In this document: positions 33,301 through 48,300 of the stretch, piece after piece
Layout: every line of letters starts with the position of its first letter
How positions within the stretch are numbered: position 1 is the first letter of the stretch
From: Romanomermis culicivorax
Taxonomy: Eukaryota; Nematoda; Enoplea; Mermithida; Mermithidae
Direction of reading: 5' to 3'
NCBI GenBank assembly: GCA_963922205.1
Contig: CAWUHX010000317.1
Span: 186,001 to 250,000, forward strand
DNA: 64,000 bases
The notes under the pieces: generated by a model
What the model was told of the DNA's origin: nothing
Databases searched by the model: none
Seen by the model: the letters and a program-made list of their open reading frames with translations, nothing else
Position numbers and translations under genes: made by a program

Positions 33301-36300
33301 CATTATCGATACCACACACAATAGCCTCTGTATGCATAGAGGGTTTTTAGTACAAGTCAATGCTAATAACAGTATCTCATTAGCACGTTTGACTAATGAT
33401 ACTTCATTGGTCAGCAACTTGTGTGTGAGTTAATGAAATTATACTTGATGTTGATAGTTTCAAAAGGGATAAGCCGCTGATCTGATTCTAATTAAATTAA
33501 TTCGGAATGAATTTTTTATTTTGTTGAAGTTATGGAATAAATGTTAGAAAATAACGATTTTTGATTTTTTATCACAATTCTTTGATATATTTTACTTAAT
33601 TTTCCTCACAAACTTTTATTATAAACTTCTCACTCTCAGCATGAGCACACGTGATAACGTCCACGAAAGTGTCCTTATGACTGTGTGAATATAAAGATAT
33701 ATTTGCTATGTCTTGGCTTTCAGAGAGACAAAAGAGGGAAAATAGATTCACAAAATTTTTTTCAGAGGGGTGCTCTGAGAGCTGCTTCTGTGAGAGAGCG
33801 GGTCTTCGAGATGGCACCTATAAGATACAATCCATAGCTAAATATGTTCCACGAACCAGAAAACTGCTCACGCGAGCAAGAGCAGAGCCAAAATTTGTAA
33901 GCTTGCTAGGGGCTGGCTTACCGGCTGGCTCTGTTCTGTCTCTCATAGTTTTACTATGTATGCGATTACTCTATGCTTTAGAGCAACTGTTCGTATAGTC
34001 GTTCATAGCCCCTTTCTTTCGTGAGGTCTTCCCCGTACTGCGATACATTTTTATTTAATCCAAAAATTGACTTTTTTTATTAAAAATGACCATTTTCTAC
34101 TGAAAATCACAATTTTTCACCGTTTTTTTGTTCAAAAGTCACCTTTTTTTATCAAAGTTGACATTTTTCACCGTTTTCTGTTCAAAAATCAATATTTTCT
34201 ATCGAAAAATTAAACTACTTATTTTACTTACTCTATTTACTCAGGCTTTTTTTTAGTCATTTTAGGGGCCTGGGCCCCTAAAAGTTTGAAAATGGCTCCT
34301 AAAATTTTAGGTCTAGGAGCCATTTTGGCTCCTAAAATTTTGACATATTCATTTTTTTTGACATACATTTATATTATAGTGAATTGTAGCTGTTCTCATT
34401 CAATTTTAGATTTGAAGTAAGTGTTTTACAGGCTCTAAATCATAAAACATCGAAAATTTTCCAGCGCTAAGCGCCGGATCTTATTATATAATTTTTTAAA
34501 TTAGTCTATTCACTGTTTCTCTACAAATCAAACTTTCTGGAAAAAAAATTCTCGACGAAGGGAAAAAACATGGGGGTTCGACATGGAAAAGATGAATTTT
34601 GGTGCATTTGGTGCAAAAGAATTCTGGTGATCAAAATTTCAATTTTTTCTATTTTTGTTACTATTATTTTAAATATGGAGCCGAGTTTGAATTCATGATT
34701 ATAATGGAGGTGATTTTCATAAATTTCAAGTTTAATTTGAGCTTGTCAAACTTATGAAAGTTATGAACATATTTTTTAGTTTGTAAAATGATACAATTAC
34801 ATGTTTTCGAACCTTGTATGTTTATCGAATAAGTTATCCTTAAATTGATTTTCCAGCATTTAGAGTGTCAAAATCTGAAAAAAATCGTTGCATAGCGCCG
34901 GAAAGATATAGGAAACAACTGAACAATGAGAACAGAAGCTGCAATTTCAAAACCCTATACTTTTGAGTCGGAAGGAAATGAACTCAAGTGCAATCTTGGA
35001 TGAAGATTTGTGCAACATTAAACAAAATATCGCGTTTTTTGCATAAAAAATTTTCTTTGCACAAAGATTTCTCGGCCGGTGTTTGTACATGTGGAAAGAT
35101 GCCTGTAACTGAAAACGCCAGGTGGAAATCAAATTTTGAGCAGTGATTTTTTAAAACTCGTATCAACTGATTGAATATCTACATAATTTAATTATATAGT
35201 ACGTTCTACAGTGTGTTACAAGCACGTTTTTCAATAATCTTCAATTAAAAATTTTTGGCTCTCATAATCTTAATTTGGCCCCTAAAAATTTAGGCCTAGG
35301 AGCCATTTGGCTCCTGGTTTTCAAACCAAAAAAAAGCCTGTATTTACTTTATTATCATAAAAAATTAGCAGAAACGCGCGCAAACATTGTTCTAAAACCA
35401 ATTGAAGAGATAAAAAATTAATAAGTAAACCACTAAGGCGTTAACAATAACGTTAATTTCATCGCAGAGCTGTCTCCCTTCTTGCTCTCTTTTTGCTCCC
35501 GTGAGTAAGCTCGCCAACAAATTTGTGTGGCAGACTTATAGAACCAACTGAAAGACGTCTCCCGAGAGTCTATCTCAGCTGAGCTAAAAACTCTGCCTCT
35601 GCTGTAAACTCGCTATGGAAGAGCAATGTTCGTGAAACCACCGTCTGCCGAAATTTTATCAGTACGGTTCTGGTTTCATTGACACCGTGCTAAAATCCAA
35701 TGTATACATATAAGAAATTAAACGTTCCCTGCCAGACTGCCAGAGTTGTTGACTCTGCTATTGATTGGTCAAGGCAAAGTTCAATCAAAATAGCATCTGC
35801 ACTACGCGTCTTTTACAGATATTTCAATTATCGAAACCAGATTTTCGGGTTTTATACCCCGACATCGACGTCATTATGGTCGACGAAGCCCAAGATATGA
35901 ATCCAACAACGATAGCAATCATTAAAAATCAAAAATATCACCCAGTAATTGTCGTCGGTGATCCCCATCAACAAATTTATCGATTTCGGGGTAGCTGTAA
36001 CGCCTTGGACGTTTTTCCCGGCCCTGATGTTCCGTGTCGTACGTTTTATCTGACACAAAGTTTCCGGTTCGGACCCAATATAGCTTATGTTACAAATATA
36101 TGGTTGAAGATGAAGAAAAAATTTGACCGAATTCTGGTCGGGAAAAGGTTAGCAGGCAAGATCATGTTCATAATCACATATTCAAATGATTCTTAATTTT
36201 TAACCAAATTATTCACAAAACGGCGGACTCAAGGAGCTACAATGCAGCCTTACGAGGCAAGGTTTTCAGGTGTAAATTTATAAATTGTATAGGCTCTAAT

Positions 36301-39300
36301 GCATTCGATAGCGATCATCAAGTGGAGTCTTGTTAGAGTCAGTGTTTTTTTTTGTACTCGGTCCATTTGTACTGGTACAAACGACCTCTCAAAAACCGTT
36401 TGTACTCCAAAATTTGCAAAAAATTGCTAAAAAAAAGCATTCATTGTTATAAAATGCAACAAACATGCTGTGAAATATTAATACGTTGGCCATTTCCACG
36501 AGACACTTAAGAAGGCTACAAATTCAGACACATAAAACACTTGATCATGAGGCACAGAACATGCACTAGTGAAATACTCCACAAAAAGCTTTTATTATTA
36601 TGCTATAGCGTCGTTAACGATGGGGACGCATAACAAAAAAGTCCATTGATACAGAATACTGATGCCTGTTTAGTGACCAAAAATTTTTTGTCCCAAAATT
36701 TTCATTTGTACGGGTACAAACGAAGCCAAAATTTACGTTTGTACTCTGGACCGTTTCGTTTGTAAAGTACTAAAAAAACACTGATAAGGGTAACCATTTT
36801 CCCGCGTGGACAATTTTTACACAAATGTGCAAAACAAAAGGAACTTTATCTATACTTACTCTATGGAACAATGAAAGGTATGAAAATGTAACTTTACTCC
36901 ATTCATTTTGAAGTGATCGATACAGCGGTTGGAATTTCGACAAACGCAGCCTCATTACAGGTCAGAAAATCAGTCTCTATAATCTTTAAATAGTTGAAAA
37001 GAGTGTTCAGTGAGAAGTCTGTATCACGAAGAAGAAATTTTTTTAATAGTCAACGAGCTTCTCATAATTTTGAATAAAAGTTTGGCTGCAACTTCGCTGC
37101 GTTGATCATTTCAAAATAAATGGAGTATAGTTACATCTTGATAGAACAATCTAATATCAAAGCATTACTCCAGTGACGGAATACAGACTTAATACCTCTA
37201 CGGAGTTATAACTTTCCGACGTCACCAAAATTCATAATCGTGTATTGTAGAAACTAACTGTCACTTCACGCCCCGCTCGCCTGCAGCAGGACCGCTAGTG
37301 AAATCAGCCCACTAAATTCAAGTGGTCGTCACTCATGCACGTGTGATATGACTTACCCCTAGAGAATGCGCTCAAGCATAAAGCGCTAGTGGTCAGTGTT
37401 TTTTTTTTGTACTCGGTCCATTTGTACTGGTACAAACGACCTCTCAAAAACCGTTTGTACTCCAAAATTTGCGAAAAATTGCTCAAAAAAGGATTCATTG
37501 TTATAAAATGCAACAAACATGCTGTTCGTTTGTAAAGTACAAAAAAACACTGCTAGTGGCCCCAGTGTTTTTTCGGTCCATTTGTACTGTAACAAACATA
37601 CATGTAACGGAGCCCCGAGGTCGGGGGGGGGGGGTTGGGCCACTTTTTTTGGGCCGGGGGTCAGTAATTCCCAAAATTTTGGGGGTAGGGGTCTCTGAAG
37701 GGAAAAAATTCGATTTTGTCACGAAAAAAGTCCGAAAAACAGTTCAAAAAATAGTAATTTTTGCCTAAAAAATGATAAAAAATGTATTTACGGCCCGGAG
37801 CGCCGAGATAATTGACGTTTTTGACCATTTTTTGTTCAAAAATTGACATTTTTCATCAAAAAATTAGCATTTTTCCGACTAAAAGTATGGGGGTCCGTAG
37901 GGCTACCCTATGGCTAGCCATAGGATTGGAAAATCCTGGGGGCGATCGCCCGATGGCTAGCCATATGGTCGACGATTTCTGGGGGGGGGGGGTTCCCATA
38001 GCACTTCCCCCTAATTACATGTAGGGTTACAAACGACCTCTCAAAAACCGTTTGTACTCTAAAACTTGCTTTTGAACTACTTTTTTATATAAAAATTGAC
38101 TTGCTTTTTTAAATTAAAAAAAATTTTATATAAAAAATTTATGTGAAATCATACCTGTAATTGTAGGGAGTTGGAGGGAGACCCCCACCCCCAACTTGGT
38201 CGAATCCTATACCCAACCGCCCAAACTAGGAAAAATTAGGCGAAAATTCCTTTTTTGGCCTTTTTTGGGAAAATTTTCGAAGTTTTTTCGACTTTTTGGG
38301 TCTTTTCGACCCCCTCCAAAAAGTTTTGGAAATTTCGGGACCCCGACCCCAAAATTTTCGGTTTACTCCCCCCCCCCCAACTGGTCGGACCTCTTACAGG
38401 TATGTGTGAAATATGAATATGTTGGCCATTTTCATGAGACACATAAGAAGACTACGAATACGCGCACATAAAACAGTTGATCACGAGGCACAGAACATGC
38501 ACTAGTAAAATACTACACAAAAAGCTTTTATTATTATGTCATAGCTGCTAGTTTGTCGTTGCCGATAGGGTTTTAATTTTCATTTTTTCTCCCCAGGCTA
38601 ATTGGCTCCTTGGATCAACATTTTACAGGCCAATCTGAATTTCAACGAGCTAAAACTAGAATGTTTGTAAAGAAATGTGGTAATAAAAAAGAATTTTTTC
38701 AACAAATTCATTCAATAACACGCTTCAAAATCACAGTAGAAGAACATATAACGGATCAAGCATTTTGAATACATTTTCGATCACACACAGAATAGTAAGG
38801 CTCACATATTAGATCATTCATTGTTCAATCAATTGCAATTTCACTCAAAATATTCAATCTTATAGTGAGGCTCTACATGTTCATTTTTCTGTTCTTCGTC
38901 CAATTGAGTGAAAAGCTCAGATAACAATGTGTGCAACTTTTCTGCTGTATTGATAGCAACTCAGCTTTCACAAAAAATAAAACATTGTGCATTAGCGTGA
39001 ATCTACCAGGAACAGGCGAGACCAATTTTGCAGCAACTGCCGTTTTAGCTGTCATGAAATACTGTCACCTCTCTGTTGCCTGCACAAGAATTTGTTCACA
39101 TAGGTCACGCAACATCATTTTGCTGATTCGACCGTATGCAATTGTTTAATATAGTTTTGGATAGTTCGAACTCTTAAAAATCAAATCAATGTTTCATGTC
39201 TAAGAGGCATAAAGCTCTCATTGTTGTGTAAATGAACATTTCCTGCAACACATCTGATATACATAAGTACAGCATCACAGAATAATATTTTAAAATATAA

Positions 39301-42300
39301 GATATTTACAGGTGATATAATTCCCCGAAGCGGGATATTTTTTGAAATTTGAAGCTGAAAACACCTTTATGTTATGCTAAAAATTCCCTAATTTTTGCAA
39401 GCCGATTTGGCTCGTGCCGCTTAATTTTTAGGAGTCAATCAGAATTTTTAGGAACCCTGGCTCCCAATTGGCCTAAAATAACCCTTTTATCGATGGGAAC
39501 ACATAACAAAACAACTCCTAACAAATCCATTGATACTTAATACTGACGACTGTTGAGTAGGGTTGTCCCGAGGCAGACATTTTATCCGGGGCCGGGGCAG
39601 ACATATAATGTACTAACATATACGCCACCAGTGGTATCATACTTCACTGGAAAGTTTTTAAGGCGATTCTTTTTCTTTTCATTTCATGTCAGCTATGATA
39701 ATGCATTGATTGATAGGTTAGAAAGGGTTTGAGTATTTTAGATAAAAAAATTTAATTTTTAAGATAACTGTCATTACTAGGTATCAAGATACTCATTCTT
39801 TACCCACAGAAACTGCATTGGACACATGCATGGACACTTCTATCGATTTAACTGCAAGGTTCTTTTTAGCACGGTGCTAATAAAACTAGAGCTGTGCCAA
39901 TGGAAATTTTTGATCCTTAGCACACATGCTAATGACTGGAATGGAGAAATTTTTGAAAAAAGTTCGAGAAAAAAGTTTAAGATATCACAAAAAATGAACA
40001 ATTGTACGATTTCTGAAAAAATCAATCGAGAATCTGTATTGAAGTTGAAGTGCAGTTCCAGATACAATGAAAATATGTAAACTTTTATCCAAACGGAACG
40101 TGAATTTAGTGATTCCTAACAGTATTACTGTCAAATTAACTACTGAATATTTACTTGTCATATCCTAAGCTTCAATTCTATTACAAATCAAGCTTTTTAT
40201 CCTTGCCCCGAACCAGGGCCGGGGCCTGGGACAACCCTACTGTTGAGTGATGAAAATTTTTTTTGCGCTAAAATTTCCGTTTGTACTGGTATAAACGAAG
40301 TCAAACTTTTCGTTCGTACTCCGAACCGTTTCGTTTGTACAGTACAAAAAAACACTGAGTGGACCTCTCTTTGGATGGGCAATTCCGCTTCAGTCTACTA
40401 CTTTTGGTGATCTAAGCACATTTATACGTGTAGTGTAACCGTAAATAGAGGTTATTATTCTTAAAAACCTGATTAACGATCAGAAGTCGACTGAATAACT
40501 TTGCCCACACTTAGAATTTCACAAATCTTGAAAACTCGGTCTAGTGCCTCAAAAACTGCTGGATTCTTGCATTTTTGCAACATTGTGACATAAAGTTGTC
40601 TGAAACATTTCCTAAAGACAAAAACTGCGTGCAATTTGGTCCACATAGCTCACTAGACGAACATTTTTAGTTTCCTGCACAGCTGCAGAAGGCAGAAAAC
40701 GTATAAGTTTCCATCACTTTCGGTTTTCGGTCTCGCGTTTAGCTGCTGTATTTAGTTGTGAATCGCTAATATTTGTACCTTGTCGATTCCAAACAAGCCG
40801 AAAAATTCAGATACCAAGTCGAAAATTGTTATGAATCAGTATATATTGCGCTTGGTGGCAGAACACAAAATCGACATAATTGGAATTTTTTATTTGTAGT
40901 TGTATACAGTAAACTGGTTCAATAAGTAAGCATGACCGCCCAGCCACTCTGATCTATCCTGGCAGGTAGGTGGTAGCAAGTGGGTGCTATCATAAAGTGA
41001 CAGTCCACCTTTAGAGATAGTTGATTTTAAGGATTTCCTGGTGCCACGTTTCTGCCTGTGCCAGCTCCTAAGCACTGGTGCCACTGCTACTGCCAATCAT
41101 ACATGTTTTTTACGTATTTAATTTAAATTTTGTGCGACTTTGCTTGACCCTCGATACAAAATCTAGATCCAATGAAGTGCTTAGAAATTGACTACATGTA
41201 GTGTTACATTTTCATTTCTTTTAATTGAGGCGATCCACCAAGAATATTTAAGATTTGGTTTGGATTCCAAAAATGATTTTGCAGGATTTTTGACCAAGAG
41301 GTTCAGACCTTAATACTAAGACTTACCTAGCACTGGGCCGGGGCATGATCTCCCTTTCTATGACAAACGCTCAAAATTTTTATCAACAAATAAATATTCT
41401 AAATTGAGACATCGCTGATTTCTCAATTTAAAATAATCTGGACGATGAGGGTAAATTGCGCAGCGAGGAGTTTACTCAGCAGAGGGTACACAGTCGATAG
41501 AAAATTACAAAACGCTAACTGAATCACGGACCAAAATTCCAGCACATGACGCAATGACTACAGTAATTGCATCGCCCGGTTTGAATAATGATGAGATGCT
41601 TGAGACATACTCATCTTTTTATTGTAAAGCGCAAGAAGTTGTAAAGTAACATTGAAACAGTTGTGGGAGACTGGAAATGTCACTACAGCACCCACCTTGC
41701 AGTAGATCGCTTTAAGCGATCAAGACTACAAGGTGTGGCTGAGTAGTTGCAGTGAGAGAATTTCCAAACCTCATTTGTGGAAGAATGAGGGCAAGTTGTA
41801 AGAAAATTCAAACTGGCGAGAAAGTGAGCTTACAAATGCTTACTTAACTAAGTGCGACACGACAACAGCAAACTGGTTGTGTGAATTTGGTCATCACAAA
41901 TAAAAATGTGCACAAAAGAAAAAATTTAACAGGTTTGGTCCAAAATTGTACAAAAGCTCTTGAAATTCGAAGTAAAAACGAAAGCACCAAGGTTAAAACT
42001 TTTTGAGCAGAGAAATTAAAGAAAACTAACAGAACAAATGCAGAAGAACTAAAAATATCAGTAGTAGCGATAGACTACTGATTTAAGGATGAGTGGTGTG
42101 GCAACCAGAACATTGGTGGAACAATTGAGAAGAACGTGGCCTAGAGTCAGATAGTACATTTGTACCAAGTACTATTTGAGGACAGTCAGATGGTGTAGCG
42201 TTAGGAGGTAGTGGCATAGGAGGTAAATCAGAAAGTGACGGTATGTGAAACTGACCAAGAATGCAACATGTGACCTGATGTTCAGTGTGAGCGTTGGCAC

Positions 42301-45300
42301 GAACCACGGCCAACACACGTAGCCTGTGAGAGTCAAGGACACCTACCTCTTCAGGTTTCTCAAGAATAGCTTCGATCTTCTCGACTGACGAGGTATGGGC
42401 AGTTAGGTAATGTAATGTTTTGTTCAACAATCAGCATTCGTGTAAGAAGAGGGTGAGCTCAGCTATCTGGATCCCAGTGGCAGCGCCATACGTGGTAGCC
42501 CAGTTGGGTAACCAGTCAAGGATAGTAGGCAACAGGGTATCAGGAATGACATGCTCATGCTCGTGCTCTTTACTATCAAGAAACAGAAGATAGATCCACA
42601 GGACAAATCTGGTAAATCTCACAAACCTATGGGGAAGCAGTGTTTTTTTTTGTACTCGGTTCATTTGTACTGGTGCAAACGACCTCTCAAAAACCGTTTG
42701 TACTCCAAAATTTGCGAAAAATTGCTAAGGCTATGAATTTAGACACATAAAACACTTGATCATGAGACACAGAACATGCACTAGTAAAATACTCCACAAA
42801 AAGCTTTTATTATGCTATAGCTGCTAGTACGTCCTTATCGATGGGAACGCATAAAAATAAGTCCATTATTGATACTGATAGCTGTTGAGTGACAAAAAAT
42901 TTTTTTGTCCTAAAAATTTTGTCTGTACCAGTACAAAAGAAGCCAAAATTTTCGTTTGTACTCTAGACCATTTCGTTTGTAAAGTACAAATAAAGAAAAA
43001 CACTGCAGGGAAGTCTTCTCTCTCCGCTCAAAAAGGGGCTGATGCTTCAAAGACCAAACCGAAATCTAAGAAACCTTCCACATCTAAGCAATATGACCCT
43101 CACCATCTCAGGCCTCTGCCAAACTAGTAGCTAAGCCACACCCTAGGCTACAAAGAATTCCTAAGCTGCCTATGGAGCAGATTCCTTCACTGTTTTCAAT
43201 TTCTTTTCCACCTGGTTTCGGTGCACTGCAACAGCCTCCCGCTGCTGTTGCGCCCATCTACCAGCCTTATTTACAACAACAGTGCCAACCGGCTGTTCCT
43301 CAATATCAACATCCTGCTCAGTTTTCACCTCCTCCACCGATGTATGCCATACAGCAGCCTACCCCTGCGTATCAGGCTCCACCGGCTGGGCATCCTACTG
43401 TTTATCAGATACCTGTTGATCAATTACAGCTACAGCGCCAGCTAATCGCTGCAGCTGCGGATCAACCTCCTTCACCTCCACAGTCTGTTCAGCAACCTGC
43501 AGTGGTTCAGCAATCAACCTCATCTACTGCAATGAGTGCGACTACTCAGTGGCAGTCTTTTGGAGTACTGTCAACTATTTTCATGACTGCTACTACGTCC
43601 ACATCTGTACCATCTACGACTGCTTCTACGTCACAGTCTGCTCCTCCATCGGTGCAACAAGCCAATCTGGCTGGAACTCATTTCACGCCTAGAAAGTTGA
43701 CTGAGCCGGATATCTTCAATTTCTTATCTCGCCTTAACGTGTACTTGCTGTCTGGCGCCCCTCAGAAGGCCAATGATGCACCTACGTTAGACAACAAGGT
43801 CGGAGCCAAAGCGAACTCAAATTCGAGCCACAGTCATTCACTATGCAAGAGTGACGAAGGGAATTAGGATATTCTTAATGTTTTTATTTTCAAAAACGGC
43901 ATTTTTTGATTTTTCACCACAATTTTGTGATATCCTTTACTTCTCGAACTTTTTTCAAAAATTTCTCCCTCTCAGTCATTAGCACGCGTGCTAACGTCCG
44001 AAAATTTTCATTAGCACGGCTCTGGTTTCAGCAGTATCGTGCTAAAAAAACCCAGGGTCTCAATTAGGTGTGCGTATATGGTATCTTAGTGACAAGAACC
44101 AATTTTCCACACCTACGAAATCTTTGCAGGACTCATAATCGCTAACGTTGAGCTTATCAGCTCATTAATTTTTCAAATTTACGTTCTGTCGAAGTGAGGT
44201 TGAATCTTGTTCACTTGAGACGTCTTTGTTATAACAAATTTTTTATCTTTGGATTTCCCAAGTCGTATAAGTGAAGTTACCATTCATGTATAGATTCGTA
44301 GATTAATCCTAAGTATTTGAATTTAGAATTGTGGTCTAAATGGCGGACGCGGATGCGGATGAGGAATCCGCACTTTTTTGGCGGATGTGATGGACTGAAC
44401 GGTTGATGCAGAATCCGTCATTTTGAGCGCTAAACGGCGGATCCGCATGGCGCGGATGGCAGATATTTTTCCAACTTTCCAGGTGTGTTTGTCCAGCTCC
44501 GAAATTTTTTTGGCGGATATCTAGGACTAAACGGATACATCCGCTACCCGCTACATGACTGAACGGCGGAAACATTTCGCGGTCGTTGAATGGATCATTT
44601 CAAAATGAATGGAGTATAGTAGACAAAAAATTAACCGATCTTTATTTTATCATTCAGCACTAATTTGAATATATCCTAGCTCGCTACATGCAACTTTTAA
44701 CTTAAGATTTTGAACTATGATGCAGATTTCTTATTTGCATTAACATCAGCTCATTTCGAAAAAATGGATTATAATCGAACTTCTAAAGGATATCATTAAA
44801 CAGCGGAATCCGCCATCGAACGAACATTTATCTTTATTGAAAATAGATCTTTTTGGGATCTTTCCAACTTTCACGACGCAAATATTTCTTTTTTTGGATG
44901 AAACTTGATAATTTCATGTGAATTGAGTCTGGATAGATACTTGATTGTAATGAATTCGAGATAAACATTAGTGCGTTCTAGAAAATTCACGTTAAATTCA
45001 AATGATCCTTAAGTTTTTAAGAAATGTCATCAAGGATGGAATAGTTATTTCTGTTGTCTGTATAAATATGTCTCCTTCCTTAAAACCAATTCTTATTCAT
45101 TTGGAAATGATTTGATATCATCTTTTTTAGAGAATTTGGTTCACATTTAACGGGGACGCAGGCTCCTCTCATTAAACCTCCATTCACTGAGGCCGTGCTT
45201 TGTCGTACGAATTTTGGCGTGTTTACGGAATGCGCCACCATAACGGCTCGTGATCCATCGAAATCCATCCATGTTTTCGGTGGCGAAATTTCTCTAAATC

Positions 45301-48300
45301 TAGACGCGTTGCTCGATCTTTACGATTTGTATTTCCCAGGTACGTGGGATGCTATTTCATTTTGTAGAATATAGTGACTGATGCGATTCCGAACTTCAAA
45401 CATTTTAATTGATGTAATATCTTGGAAATGTTAATCATTTTAATCATTTACTCATGGCAGCCAGAAAAGCTTTTTCATTTGACTTTTTTTGGAATGTGTA
45501 CCGCTGAAGACCATAATTTTCTGATTCAGTATTTTGCTCAGCCAGATTTAATCGATGAAAGATCTTCCATTCAGGAGATGACGGCCGTGGTCCGGATCAT
45601 AAACCAAGGACAAAACTGGGTAAATTCTGTTTTTCGAAGCAAAACGGAGAAGATTTGACACAATATGCGGAAGAAACGCAGGATCACGAAATTCTTTTAA
45701 AAGTCGCTATTATCAAAATGTACGGTAAAAGGTTACCAACTGTAATCGATCGTTTGAGGAAAAGTTTGGTCTCGTGGCCCAAACCTGGTTGCATAATCGT
45801 CTCGACGACCCACAAGTGCAAAGGTCTGGAATTCGACGTCGTACGCCTAGCTTCAGATTTTGAATTGGAAAAGAAAAGGTAACTTCTTCATCAATTATAC
45901 ACTTTCGGGGACATTCTACTCTGTCGCTGATGAGTTAAAAATTGATCATATCTCAGTTTTATACTCTGATTATCGCGGTGAAACTCATTTCTTATGAACA
46001 TTAAAATTTACACAATTTTCTGGACTTCGAAATTTCCTAGTTAGTTCAGACAACAGTATACTACAGGATTCGCAAGATCCTAGCATGGGAAATTCAAATT
46101 TACGTAGAGTTCATTGGGTATATGCAGAAGGCAATGTATATCATAATTCAGTGTCGAAACTTGGGCGATGTTAACTAGCATAAATGGAAGAAAAACGTCG
46201 CTCAAAAAATTGGTAATATTTCATTGACCCATGTCAGTAGGTGCTGAATGTGGCTTATCTATTGAAAATCAAAAATTTCAAAAATTTTCATCGATGTTTA
46301 AGAATGATTTTTTTCACGTCTATTCACGAGAAAAACAAAATTATTCCGATGACCTAAATTGCGACTTCTGCCCTCTATTATAGTCTGCTAAATTTTCAGT
46401 TTTTAACATAAGCCTCAGTAAAATTAGATGTCCATATTTGTACCCCGAGGACTTATTCTAGCCGATCATCTAATCAATTGCGACATCAATATCAGAGTTT
46501 CTGTTCTTTTAGCTGTATTGCTGAAGACAAAGATTTTGTTGCGTTTCTTACCACACACTCACACACCATTGTGCAATCATCGGAATGGGTCTAGGAAGTT
46601 TTATCAGTAATTATAACATACATTTTTCTGATGATTTATCTAGTTTGACAGCATTCAGTGTTTCCTGCATAATCGTCATGACAGATACAAAATGGTATGG
46701 CGTGTAAAGCGTTACAGCTTCCCAAATGCTACAAAAAATATGATTTGAATGTGACTTAAGCGCAAAAAGTCAGTTGTATCTTATGAGAAGGTGTCCCTAG
46801 ACATTCTTTAACGACTTTCGACTTTTTCTGTTTATTTTTTAGCACTTCAGAACTCCGCAAATTGTGCAAAACGTATGTTTTGAGAGGGATTTTCACTCAT
46901 TATTATAGAACATTATCTTCGCATGTTTGAATATGAGCCATGTCTTCTCTAGGATGATATATCTCAATTCTCTAATCCCGTAAACCGGAAATGATGGAAA
47001 ACTAAGCGAATTGCTGTTTCAGGTAGTATAAGTGCTGCAATGATACTCAATTTACAGAACAGATTTAAAACGTAGGATTTTTAGATATGAATAATTATTA
47101 ATTGAACTTAAGTCTATGTAATATTCGAATTCTTCAAGCACTGTGTCTGGATATTAAAAATGCATCAAAGCGATGGAAAGTGGCTTAATTATAGCTGATA
47201 TATCTACCACGATTTCATAATCTCGTTTCCAAAGTGCAGAGTTGCAACGGATAGAACGAAAACATCTTTTTTGAGGAGTAAAAATTTATACATCCAAAAA
47301 ACCTGCTGAACACCAGGCTTTTTTACTCATTTTAGAAGCCTGGGCTCTAAAAATTTGGAAATGGCTCCTAAAAATTTTGATTCATACATTTATTTTTTAG
47401 TGGATTACCGTTATTTTCATTCAATTTTGGATGAGTGTTCTGCTGGCTCTAAAATCAGAAAACACCGGAAAATGTGCCGGCGCTTCGCGCCGGTTTTCAT
47501 TTTATAATTCTTCAGGTCGAATTCTGTTCATTGTTTTTTCACTAATTAAACTTTTCGGGGAAAAAATTTCCTAAAAAAGGAAAAAATGTGAAGGTTCAAC
47601 ACGAAAAAGATGAATTTTGGTACATTTCAAAAGTCAAAATCTAATTTTTTATGTTTTTTGTGACTATAATTTTTTACATGAAATTTTTGCCGTGCGTATC
47701 TGAATTTGACAATTCGGCCATTTTTTTGTTCGTAATTGATCGTTTCCTATCAAAAATAGACACTCGCCATATAGCAGACGATTTACGGGTGGGGGTTTCC
47801 TAGGGCACTTGCACCAATTACATGTACTAGTATGGTATACATTTATCATGAAAAATTTGTGGATTTTCACACAGAAGATTATTATAGGCAGTCCATACAT
47901 GTAAGGCAGCTAGAAGTGTCAGCCAAGTTTTCTGTGCGTAGTTGCCTAAAATTCACCATAGGGGTTCATTGAAGGCAAACGATTCGAAAAATGCTTCTTG
48001 TCGTTTGGAATTCCATCAAAATTTATATTTATGGCGCGAACTGCCGCTAGAATTTATATTTGGTACCAAAAAATGAGCATATTTCACTTTTTTTCGTCCA
48101 ATTAAATGTGGTCTGTACTCTGTAGCATGAATAGCCATTGGGACTCACTATATGGTCGAAGATGAGTGAGCGACGGATTTCTATATCACCCCCCCCCCCC
48201 ACCCTAATTGATGCATGAGACCGTCTTACAAACAAAACTTTGTCATTATTATTCGTCACTTATTTTAGGGATGAACCGGTTTCACTTTTTTGGGTTTTCC

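Larger units (their letters stand above)
37563..40357. mobile_element. CAGTGTTTTTT-family element expanded by nested insertions
   Basis: CAGTGTTTTTTCGGTCC at the left, GTACAAAAAAACACTG at the right, flanks AGTGGCCC and AGTGGACC (7 of 8). It begins ten bases after the copy at 37394-37552. Inside lie an ATACATGTAA element (37598-38026), a CATACCTGTAA element (38150-38404), a TAGGGTTGTCCC element (39558-40239) and an unplaced insert around 38590-39480 with GGCTCC motifs. Confidence 0.82.

Noticed and set aside
33199..33350. Possible alternative FBH1 exon after a TTTTTCAG acceptor, open for about 50 codons
   Set aside because: It ends in a stop and has no helicase similarity. Exon 3 joins in phase 0 to 35819 instead and gives the expected sequence before the DEAQD motif.
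42083..42664. Minus-strand frames with an IVLGTNVL segment resembling a retroviral protease
   Set aside because: No DTG/DSG active site and no reverse transcriptase nearby.
45422..45658. A 78-codon open frame just before FBH1 exon 6
   Set aside because: It is out of phase with exon 5 and ends in a stop. The acceptor at 45575 gives the correct phase and the expected spacing.
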